From Scenedesmus sp. ARA3 (lineage: Eukaryota; Chlorophyta; Chlorophyceae; Sphaeropleales; Scenedesmaceae): 62,138 nt of DNA. Positions within the stretch are counted from its first letter, which is position 1. Every line of letters starts with the position of its first letter. Made by a program: the position numbers and the translations under genes. This document shows, in pieces, positions 50,481 through 61,479 of the stretch. Below the pieces are notes generated by a model. It ran no database searches. It was not told where the DNA came from and was given only the letters and a program-made list of their open reading frames with translations. The stretch covers positions 1-62,138 of the forward strand of contig RWJK01001816.1 of assembly GCA_004335835.1 (NCBI GenBank). Reading direction: 5' to 3'.

Positions 50481-51968
50481 TTAGCTGAACTCCAGCTGCG
50501 CCTTCATGACTGCCAGGGCATCTGTGGGCAGCATGAGGAAGGTGCTGAGGAATGCGTCATCCACCTTGGGCACACGCGCTACGCCAACCAGCCTGCAGCA
50601 GCAGCATTAGCAATGGTGGCAGTGGCAGTGTGTCAAATGACTGTCGAGCTGTAGAATCGCAAGGCTTCTGTACTTTTCAAAGCCATCCTCGACACACACT
50701 TGCAGTCGAGCAGCAGCTCTAGCACTGCACAGTGCGGTATGCACATTCGAGCGCATGCCAGCAGACATTCTGGTGCGGTCTGTGCGCCTGACAACACCTC
50801 AAACCCCACAACTTCAGTATTTTTGCAACATGCTGCAGCCCGCCCCAGCTACTCACTTGACCTGCCCATTGCTCAGCCGCTGCCCGTCTGCCTTGTGTAT
50901 CTGCCCGGCCGAGTGCTCCGTGGTGAGTGTGGTGGCTACTTTGAGTGAGGGTGCTTTGTACAAACTTCCCACTGTGAAGTCAAAGTCTGCTGAGAAGTTC
51001 ATGTCCAGCTGGCCAGTGGTGAGGTCCAGCACACCCTGCAACAGTGAAGACATGAGCCACAGTAGCCGCAGTGAACATGTTGCGTGAAGGTGCTCTGTAC
51101 AGACTTCCTACAGTGAACTTAGAAGTCGGCGTAAAAGTTCATGTCCAGCTGGCCGGTATTGAGGTCCAGCACACCCTGCAACAGTGAATACATGGCACGC
51201 AGTAGCCACAGTGAACATCATGAGTCAGTGTGCTCTGTACAGACTTCCTACTGTGAACTTACAAGTCTGCGGAGAAGTTCACGTCCAGCTGGCCGGTGGT
51301 GAGGTCCAGCACACCCTGCAACAGTGAAGACATGGGCCGCAGTAGCCGCTGTAGCTGCAGTGAGCTTTTCAAGTGAGGGCGCACGGTGCAGACTTTCTAC
51401 TCTAAATTGGAATTCTGCTGAGTTCATGTCCAGCTGGCCGGTGGTGAGGTCCAGCACACCGTGCAGCCAAAGTTCACGTACCATCCAGTGCATGCAGTTC
51501 ACTCAGGAAACACCGGGCGGGTTTTTTTTGGTCCAGCAAACTTCCTTGAAGGAGCGTAAATATGCAGTTACCTTGGTTTTTTTTAAAACCCAGGAGCCAC
51601 ATAACCCCCCCCCCCATTACATTGTGGTGGCACCCATTGCATGTGCCCTGTTGCAACTAAGGCAGCGATGATGACCAATGATATGCACGGCCGCTGCCGC
51701 CGGCTTAGTTGCACAGCCAGCAAAGTAGCAGTAGTAGGTTGCTGTGCAATGGTGCATGTAGTGAGCCTGCCGCAGCTAGCCATTCTGCAACATCGTGCAA
51801 TCCTGTCATAAAGTTTAAACGCTGCTGTCTCTGCTGCTGTTAACATCTGTAACACTTGCTCTGCCCACCTCAAACTTGTTTGGCCTGATTGCTATGTTCA
51901 ATGGCGGCGGGATTGGCACCCCAAACACAGAGGCAGTGCGCCAGTTCAGGTCGGGTATCAGCAGCTCT

Positions 51969-52006
<38 letters not shown>

Positions 52007-52820
52007 GCTTTTAACAAAAGGCAGTCACTGCTGGGTAGGTGTGAGCACCTGACCAACTGGAACACACTCATGCACATACTTCAGCGCCCGCTCACACTTG
52101 CACCCATGCAAGCTTCTACAATATTTTGCACAGTATGAATGGGAGTCCTGCCATTTTACAGTTGCTGCTGGTGTACGGCCGCTGCTGTGAATTCTGCTTT
52201 CCTAACTTTTTACGTGTACCTCATGCAAGGCAACTGCTGACGCACGCCGGACACGCTCACGCACGACCACCTCATGACCAACAGCAGCATGATGTGCTAA
52301 CCATTCATACGCACACGGACACATGCTGGGCGCCTCACCGTCAGTGTCAAAGGTTATCTGCAGCTTGTTGTCACCCAGCTGCTGCACTGTGCCGGTGCCG
52401 CCGCCGCTGCTGGCGTTGTAGGCAAACTTTGGGTAGATGCTCACAGCCAGCTCGCAGTCTGCAGCTGTGATCAGCTTGACCTGGCATGCAGCAACAGTTA
52501 TTGGGTCGTTTATAGCTAGTGATGTGTTGTTATGTGAAGTAGCGCCAACAGTTGTTTATACCAGCGGTAGTAGCAGTTGCAGTTGCCATAAGTTCTCAGC
52601 ATCAAACAAGCTGTCACCGCACTGCTGTGTCATGTGTGTCAGGGGACATTGTTGCTATAGCGAGCTTTGTGATGCCAACTTTGTGGAGGTGATCTCTGCT
52701 GCTTACTTTGGTTGCGCTGCTCATGTCTGCAGCAGCAGCGCTCTGCAGCTGCGCAGCATGGACTGACACGCATCTGCTTCTGCAGCTGTGCTGGCTAGGG
52801 AATTGCCTCAGCGATCTCAT
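50481..52820 (-). CDS. conserved protein of unknown function, probably plastid (214 aa, 5 exons)
   Basis: Exons 52820-52707, 52480-52339, 51966-51869, 51035-50857 and 50592-50481 join in phase. The first 38 residues (MRSLRQFPSQHSCRSRCVSV and on) look like a plastid transit peptide. The mature part has blocks that resemble a plant plastid family I remember only by pattern: FGVPIPPPLNIAIRP, DLTTGQLDMNF, DFTVGSLYKAPSLKVATTLT, LVGVARVPKVDDAFLSTF and LMLPTDALAVMKAQLEFS. I cannot give a function. The donor of exon 4 is GTGAGT, chosen over a GTCAAG two codons earlier because only the former keeps the frame. The gene is divergent from the AsmA-like gene. Four copies of the exon 4 start, one real and three echoes, lie at 51000-51470. 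Confidence 0.75.
50940..51470 (-). repeat. acceptor echo array of exon 4 of the plastid-type gene (three copies)
   Basis: The exon 4 start (coding GVLDLTTGQLDMN, up to 51035) recurs upstream at about 51130-51180, 51275-51318 and 51424-51465. Each copy keeps gaggtccagcacaccctgca or a close variant on the plus strand, and the unit reaches back to gagggtgctttgtacaaact. The period is about 135-145 bp. Confidence 0.95.
51966..52001 (-). repeat. (CTG)n tract ending in an acceptor
   Basis: On the sense strand about eleven CTG units run directly into the CAG acceptor of exon 3 of the plastid-type gene. It is one of the clearest minus-strand examples of the intron-end CTG tract. Confidence 0.9.
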
Positions 52821-53231
52821 TGGTCTAGCACATTCATTCAACTGCCTTTGACAGTTGAGTTGTTGATGTTCTGCTGCTGCAGCGCTGCAGTGATGCCGGG
52901 AGAGCATCTGGGTGTGCTGATGTGTGGTGTGGGTGACTAGCACTGCTGGGTGGGATGGTTTGATGCAATACAAAGGCACAAATAAAGCTGTAAAGCGCAA
53001 AGTGTTTGACGGGTTCGCCACCGTGCAACTGCAATTGCCAACATGCCTTCGCCCTACGTGCTGACCGGGGGTAGGGCTCTGTCACTGTCAAACAAGACGG
53101 TTCAAACGACGGGTGGTGCAGCTGCAAGGAAAGATGAAACATTTACGTACCAATGCAATGTCATTCAAATGGATTGCAAACTCATTGCGAGTTGCTAGCT
53201 GACCATGACGCGGTGAACGACGTGTTATTGC
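52821..53231. promoter_or_regulatory. divergent promoter, plastid-type gene / AsmA-like gene
   Basis: These 411 bp separate opposing start codons. Both products have plastid-type N-termini, so shared control is plausible. No defined element was seen. Confidence 0.5.
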
Positions 53232-54456
53232 ATGCAAAAGGCTGTGATCGCCCTTGTGGTGATTGTAATAGCTATAATGATTTCCAGCTTGCGAATGAAA
53301 TGCAGCAGTACAAGCATGCAGCTCTGCAGGCAGGCCCGGAGCACTGTCGGAATAAAACTGCAGCAGCTACACCATCAGCTTCCTGCAGCGTTGCTTAAGT
53401 CAGCCCGCCCGGTATCTGTGAGTTTAAACCCAAGGCTGCCTTTGCTATTCAGCAGACCGCTCACAACTACTACTGCAGCAGCAGCTGGCCACAGCGAAGC
53501 AGGCGACAGCGGCAGCAGCAGCTCCAAACCCCGCAGGACATCCCTCCTGCAAGCAACAAAACAGCTCATCAGTAAAGCAGCTCGCACGCTGCTCGCTGTG
53601 CTTCTTCTAGTTGCCGCTGCGCCATACATCCTGTCCAGCAGATGGGGAACAAGCGCAGCCTGCAGGATTGCCAGCAGGGCATTGCCAGGGGATATTCATG
53701 TGCAGCGGGTGCAGCTGGGCTGGGCGCAGCCGCTAGCAGTGGAAGGGCTTGTGATGCATGAAGGCGCAGCTGGCAGCAGCAGGCAGCTGCTCAGCTTGGA
53801 GCGCATGTCGACCGCAGGTGCGCAGTTGTCAATGCGTCAGCATGAGTTAACAGACGTGACATGGTGTTACGCCTAGCGTAAGGTGCTGCAACCCTGTTGC
53901 GAACCAAAATTGCAGCATGCATTCAGAGGGTGTGGCGTCCATGCGGATCCAAAGTGTTTTGATTGCAGATTGCAGTGGCAGCGGCGGCGGGTAATACCGA
54001 CATTCAACTCCATCTGCCGTGCTGCCCCTGCTGCCTCCTCTGCTGTGCAGAGCCGCTGTACGCAGTGTGCAGGGGCAGCGGCCTCACACTTACGCTGACA
54101 CGGCCGGCCATTGACTGCTCACTTGATGACAGCGGAGAGACCTCCAGGCTACTAAACTACCTGCAAGCAGCTGGGTTATGGAACCTGATCACAAACCGAC
54201 TGCGCAGCAGCGGCAGCGCAGCCAAGGGCAGCCAGCAGCACAAGGAGGGAGCAGCTGCTGCTACACAAAGAGGAGCAGACAGCACAAGCAGCAGCTTGCA
54301 CAGCAAGCAGCCGCAAGCGAGCAGCACGATTGGCGCCGCAATAGCAGACAGCATACACAGCCACCCTATCCTTACGCATTCAGACAGCCTAGCAGCCATA
54401 GAGGCAGAACCCCCATCTGCTACACCATCTTCAGTATCAGCAGCAACAGAACCTGT

Positions 54457-54487
<31 letters not shown>

Positions 54488-55528
54488 CCTGCGCTGTCAC
54501 CCGTACGGCAACGGCTGACTCAGGTCGATGCATCTGCGCAGCTGTCTGCAGAGCTACGGCTGCCGCGACTGTCTGTGTATGTGCCGGATGGGCTGCTGCT
54601 GCTGCCGCAAGAAGTCAGGTGAGCGGCTGGTGTGCATAAGTGTGCTTCGCGCTAGGCTGCAGCTGCTGTACTGTTATGTGTGTGTGCCTGATGGGCTGCT
54701 GCTGCTGCCACAAGAAGGCAGGTGGGCGGCTGGCATGCATAAGTGTGCGTCACGCTGGGCTGCAGCTGCTGCACTGTTATGTGTATGTGCCGGATGGGCT
54801 GCTGCTGCTGCTGCCACAAGAAGTTAGGTGAGCTGGCATGGCGATGTGGGGCTATACTGCAATTGTTAGTGTCTCTGCAGAGCTGCGGTTGCCGCGGCTG
54901 TCTGTGTATGTGCCGGATGGGCTGCTGCTGCTGCCACAAGAGGTCAGGTGCGCGGCTGGCATGGTGCTTTGGGGCTGTACTGCAGCTGCTGTGTTTACAT
55001 CAGCAGTGATGACTGAATGGTGTGCTCACAGATGAGAGCGCTGGTGCTGCATATGGGTAATGGCGACGTGCCAAACAACATGTGCTACTTGTGGTCAATG
55101 CTCTGCGAACACAACTGCGACATTGGCATGGTTGCTGGCTGCTGCTGCTGCTGCTGCTGCTGCTGCAGGGCTGCGCTGGGTGACCACATCCAGGCAGTGA
55201 TGGCAGCAGGCAGGCAGCAAGCCATGTGTTCTGTGCTTTCTGGACACTGAAACTGTGAAATTGTCATCCGGCTGCTGCTGCTGCTGCTGCTGCTGCAGGG
55301 CTGCACTTGGTGACCACATCCATGCAGTGATGGCAGCAGGCAGGCAGAAAGGCGTCCGGTTTGTGCTTTCTGGTCTCTGACTGCTCAGACTTCTGAGTTT
55401 GTTTTTATCCTGCTGCTGCCATGCAGGGCTGCACTGGGTGATCACATCCATGCGGTGATGGCAGCAGGCAGGCAGCAGGTGGAGGAGCTGGCAGAAGAGC
55501 TTGATGAAGACTGCAGCTGGCTGGCAGC

Positions 55529-55577
<49 letters not shown>

Positions 55578-58500
55578 TCTGACGCAGCAGTCGACGGCAG
55601 CAGCTCGGAAGGAGGTCATAGCAGTGGTGACGCGGCAGCTGCAGCAGCAGCAGCAGCGGCTGCATCAGATGCAGCAGGCTGGCGCATACCGCCTGATGGT
55701 GTGAGCAGCAAGCGCTGGAGCATGGCACTGCCTGTGATGCTGCAGGTAGGTGTGCAGCAGTTTACAGTACAGAAACCTTGATCGAATGGCAAACAAGTGC
55801 TCAAAGCAGGTGGAGGCAGAGAATTTGTGTGCTTTCATGTAGTAGAAAGCAAACTGCATTATTTCAATTTGGGTAGATCCACCAGCTGAGAAGGGTTGAG
55901 CGGTGAAGTGGCACCAATAACAATTGGTTTCATCCATATGATGATTGTGCAAAGCATTGTCAAGATCAAAACCAGGTTTGCTTCAATATCCACTGCCATG
56001 CAGGTGTCAGGTGACCGCATGCAGGGCCTGCTTCGGCAGCGGCGGCTTCGCCCCGATCTGCCCTCATTCCATGTGCATCATGTTTGACGCACCAAAACCT
56101 GGCTGTAACATATTTTGCAAGTGCAGGTGTCTGGCGAGCGCGTGCAGGGCCTGCTGCGCGGCTGGCGGCTGGGCTTTGGAACTTGCCATCGATCACATGC
56201 ATCACATCCGAATAACTGAAATTTTGCTGTAATATATCGTTTGAATGCAAGTGTCCGGCGAGCGCGTGCAGCGCCTGCTGCGGGGGTGGCGGCTGGGTTT
56301 TGGAACTTGCCATCGATCACATGCATCACATCCGAATAACTGAAATTTTGCTGTAAAATATCGTTTGCATGCAGGTGTCTGGCGAGCGTGTGCAGGGCCT
56401 GCTGCGCGGGTGGCGGCTAGGCTCGCAGAGCTACCTGCTGCAGCAGCCGGCACACGTCACGTGGCAGTTCAGCCCGGAACTCGCTAGGTGCGTGCAGAAA
56501 TGCATTGCTGCAGGTTCTTTGTCATTTTTTATCTTTATCTTCAAGGACATGTGGCCCTGCAGGAATGCTGCTGTTGGGTGCATGTAGCGTGGCAGTTCAG
56601 CCCAGAGCTGGCCAGGTGCGTGCAGAAATGCATTACTGCAGGCTATGTGACATTAGAGACATGTGTTCCCGCAGGAATGCTGCTGTTGGGTGCTTGTAAC
56701 GCGGCAGTTCAGCCCAGAGCTGGCCAGGTGCGTGCAGAAATGCAGAATCATGCATCATTAGAGACATGTGGCGCCGCAGGAATGATGCTGTTGGGTGCAT
56801 GTAACGCGGCAGTTCAGCCCAGAGCTGGCCAGGTGCGTGCAAAGATACAAAGTCACGCACCATCAAAGACATGTGGCGCCGCAGGAATGCCTGTGTTGGG
56901 TGCATGTAACGCGGCAGTTCAGCCCAGAGCTGGCCAGGTGCGTGCAAAGATGCAGAATCGCGGCAAGGTCTGTATCATCAAAGACATGTGGTCCCGCAGG
57001 ACTGCTGCTATTGAGTGCATGTAGCGTGGCAGTTCAGCCCAGAGCTGGCCAGGTGCGTGCAGAAATGCAAAGTCATGCATCTGCATCATGCACGACATAT
57101 CATCCCGCAGGTGTGCTGTTCTTGATTGCATGTACATGTCAAGCGGCAGTTTGGTTTGATGCTAGGCAGGTGCTGCTGCATGCAAAATTTCTTTCAAGTT
57201 TTGGGTTTGTGACCTCTATGCAGGCTGTCGCTGTCCCAGTTCAACCCCATGTTGGAAGGCGTGGTCCGCACACAAGAAACCGTTTGCTTTACCTGAAGCC
57301 AGTTTGTGACGCAAATGTGTGACCTTCTCTGCAGGCTGTCGCTGTCCCAGTTCAACCCCATGCTGCAAGGCGTGGTCAGCATCATTTATGTTTTCAGATG
57401 CTTCTATCTATCCTTGAACCCAGCCAGTGATCCTGAATTCATGTCAATTTCTGCCGTGCAGGCTGTCGCTGTCCCGGTTCAACCCCATGCTGGAGGGCGT
57501 GGTCAGCGTCAAGGTTTTGAGAAGATGCACTTTGTTTTCCTGTAGGCCAGTCAATGAGACATGTCTGCATCCTGCTTGACCTCCCTGCAGGCTGCCCCCG
57601 TCCCACTTCAACCCCATGCTATAAGGCATGGTCAGCATACAAGAAACCTTTTGCTTATCCTTGAAGGCAGTCTTTGTCGCAAATTTGTGACATTCTCTGC
57701 CGCGCTGCAGGCTGTCGCTGTCTCAGTTCAACCCCATGCTGGAAGGCGTGGTCAGCATCACTTATGTTGTCAGATGCTTCTGTCTTTCCTTGAACCCAGC
57801 CAGTGATCCTGAGTTCATGTCAACTTCTGCCGTGCAGGCTGTCGTTGTCCCGGTTCAACCCCATGCTGGAAGGCGTGGTCAGCACACAAGAAACCTTTTG
57901 CTTTTACCTGAAGCCAGTTTGTGACGCAAATGTGTGACTTTCTCTGCAGGCTGTCGCTGTCCCAGTTCAACCCCATGCTGGAGGGCGTGGTCAGCACACA
58001 AGAAACCTTTTGCTTTTACCTGAAGCCAGTATGTGTTGCAAATGTGTGACGTTCTCTGCAGGCTGTCGCTGTCCCAGTTCAACCCCATGCTGGAAGGCGT
58101 GGTCAGCATCACAGATGCTTCTGTCTTGCCTTGAACCCAGCCAGTGATCCTGATTCCATGTCAATTTCTGCCGCGCTGCAGGCTGTCGCTGTCCCAGTTC
58201 AACCCCATGCTTGAGGGCGTGGTCAGCATCAAGGAGGGAGGCCAGCTGCTGTCAAGCTATGAGCCAGAGGGAGGGCAGCTGCCGGCACTGAAAGGCCAGG
58301 TGAGGTGTGCTTTTTGTGTTGCCTTTTTGTGTTGCCTTGCAAGCGCTGTCGAGGCCAGCTGCTGTCAAGCTATGAGCCAGAGGGAGGGCAGCTTCCGGCA
58401 CTGAAAGGGCAGGTGAGGTGTTGCTTCCTTTCTTTTAATTTTTAGAGAGAGAATAGATGACATGTGGGTCCTGGCACCATCTTAGATGGTTAAGCCACAA

Positions 58501-59026
58501 CAGGTTGAACACATGGTCTGAGACCAGAAAGGAGAGGGAGCACCGTAGAACACATTGCACACCCTTGAACGCCATGTTTTTGTGTTGCCTTGCAAGCGCT
58601 GTCGAGGCCAGCTGTTGTCAAGCTACAAACCAGAGGGAGGGCAGCTGCCAGCACTGAGAGGGCAGGTCAGCTGTTTGTGTTGGTGCTTCTTCATTGTGTA
58701 TTGTGTACTTGATTGGGCGATTGACACCACCACAAAAAGCTACAGCATAACTGAAGCAGTGCATTGTAAGCTGCATCAAACCAGTATCAGCACCAGCGGC
58801 GGCATACTGTTGCATGATAGCTGTGTCCACACTACACCGCTACTGCTGCTGCTGCTCAACCTGCTGCCTGTTTTCAGGTGCATATTGCGCCCATAAACTC
58901 GTGCATGTGCCAGTGCAGCTTGCAAGTTTGCTGCTGAACCTGCTGCTGCTGCTACTTCTGTCAGGTGCATGTGGCGCCCATAAAGCTGCGCATGTGCCAG
59001 TGCAGCTTGCAAGTTTGCTGTTGAAC

Positions 59027-59061
<35 letters not shown>

Positions 59062-59121
59062 TGCATGTGGTGCCCATGAAGCTGCGCATGTGCCATGGCA
59101 GCTTGCAAGTTTGCTGTTGAA

Positions 59122-59157
<36 letters not shown>

Positions 59158-61441
59158 TGTATGTTGCGCCCATGAAGCTGCGGCTTGTGCCAGGGCAGCC
59201 TGCTGCGCCAGGTGCTGATGTTGTGGCTGCTGCTGCTGCTGCCGCTGCTGCTGCTGCTGCCAGGTGCATGTCGCTCCCATGAAGCTGCGCATGTGCCAGG
59301 GCAGCCTGCTGCGCCAGGTGCAGCGGCTACTGGAGGTGTCCAAGGTGCGGTCACCATACTTCAATGCACACCAGCGCAAGTCTTTTGTTGCAGCAAGTGT
59401 TGTGCATTATGCTTGACTGCAGACAGTGGCAGCTGCAGCGGCTGCTGGAGGTGTCCAAGGTGCGTTGTGTGCAGCCAACACACTGCGCATCCAGTTCAAG
59501 GGTGTATCGGTTTCATTTGGCTGTGTGGGAGTGACTGTGGGTGGTGGCACTGGCGACCGCATGCACTGCACCTGTTTGTCAATCTTGCGTCGTCCGATCG
59601 CTTTTATTGTGATCTAGGCTTGATGTAAGCGCACCCTTCCTTTCTTTCAGGGCGGCGGCACTGGCGGCTTCATGCGCCGCTCCTGGCTGTCCAATGAGCC
59701 AGCAGGCGTGGACGTGTGGACGGGGCCGCTGCAAGTGTCGGTGGAGGGACCGGGGCTGTACCGCACGCAGCGCACTGACATGATTATCGGTGGGTGATGA
59801 TATGGCGGCAGCTGGGTCTGTGTCACTACTACAGCCCTGTAGGGCTTACTACTACAGCCTTGTAGGGCTTGTGTCTGTCATGTGCAGCGTGTGATGTTTC
59901 GCCTGGCAGGGTTGGCGTAAGCCAGCAAGACTTTGAAAGGGGGTGGGTAATGCAGTCAGGCCGCATACCAGGGTGGATGTGTGGACGGGGCCGATGCGTG
60001 TCTGTGGAGGGCCCGGGGCTGTACCGCACGCAGCGCACCGACATGATTATCGGTGGGTGTTGTTGCGATGGCTGGGTGGGTTGGATGATTATACAGGAAC
60101 ACGGGGATGGAGCACTGGACAACAATCAAAGACGGATGACAAGGCTGCTAGCGGCAAATTTTTAAGAGTTGCCAACATTGGACATTGGATCAGCTTTGTT
60201 GCGTTGAGCTGCTGACAGCATGCATCTCACAGCTCTATCAGCCGCCTGTACCTTTGCTGGGGCTGCGACGGGTCGGCACAGCCACCAAGAGGAAGCAGGC
60301 GTTTGGAAACACCCCTGCTGCTGCTGCTGCTGCTGCTGTAGGATTTGCATTCTTCGCGCTGTATGTGGTCGTATTGGGTGGAGTTGAACAAACGCTGCTG
60401 CTGCTGCTGCTGCTGCTGCTCCTCCCGCTGCTGTAGGCTCCGGGTCATCAGCTCTGCATGTGGCTGTGTGGGGCCTGGTGGACACCACCACGGACAAAAG
60501 TGAGCATTTTGCGTTTGAGATATGCTGGCTGTTGAATCAAAGTAGCTCACTGGTTGATGTCAATGTCAGTTGACTCAACGCACACCTCAACTGCAGGTGG
60601 AAGTGTCCTTGTGTGTGTGGCTGCAGTGCAAAGCAGCGGGTATGATTAGTTGCTGGTGAGATTTGTGTTTACATGCTGTGGGCTGTGTGGGGCCTGGTGG
60701 ACACCACCACGGACAAGTGAGCGCTTGGCGGTTGTGCATGTCGTTGAACTGCAGTGCAAAGCTGCAAAGTTGCCTGCTGCTGGTTGGGAAGTATTTTGGC
60801 ATTGCTGCCGTGACACTGCAGACGGCTGAGGGTTGCCAGCAACTAGACATGTCTTGCTGGGTGCCACCATTGCATCGGTGCGATGTGTGCGGCACACACA
60901 GCACATGTGGTAGTTTAGTGGTACGTCCGTGGCTTCGTGATTGTTGCACTGAATGGGCCAGATTCTCTGTCAATGCAATGACAGCTTGGTGTCTTACAAG
61001 ATGGACATTGCTGGTACGGTGGCTGTATTTTGTGGCAGAGAGTATGTTGTGGCAGAGAGCATGTTGTCCTGCAAGTCGCTGAGATCGCCCACATATGCAC
61101 GACTCGCTGCTGCTGCTGCTGTTGGCGGTGATGTGCTGTCCCCTGCTCTCTCTGCTGAGCATCCATTGTGCAACGCACGCTCTAACCCCACCCTTGCTTT
61201 CTGTAACACTTTTGCCCATGCAGTTGACATGCGCATCGGCCTAACTGCAGCAACACTTGCTAAGGCCGGCATACGCGGCCTACCTGCAAGCTACGTGCTG
61301 CCTCTAGCAGTGACCGGCCCCCTGGACTCTCCCCAGATAGACTGGCAGATTGCTGTGCGCAAGCTGGCTGTGCTCTCTGCCATGCAGCTTGGAAGAGACG
61401 CAGTGCAGCAGCAGCAGCAGCAGAGCCTAGGCACACCTGGC

Positions 61442-61479
<38 letters not shown>

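Noticed and set aside
51529..51615. Runs of T and C (gttttttttgg, cccccccccc) as signs of a poly(A) retrocopy
   Set aside because: No gene copy or target-site duplication flanks them; they are short homopolymers in an intron.
53963..54050. An earlier start of AsmA-like exon 2 (coding AAAAGNTDIQL and a Cys-rich stretch)
   Set aside because: The acceptor at 54050 has a better pyrimidine tract and gives STAEPLYAV, which suits the domain; the Cys-rich stretch looks intronic. The phase would allow either.
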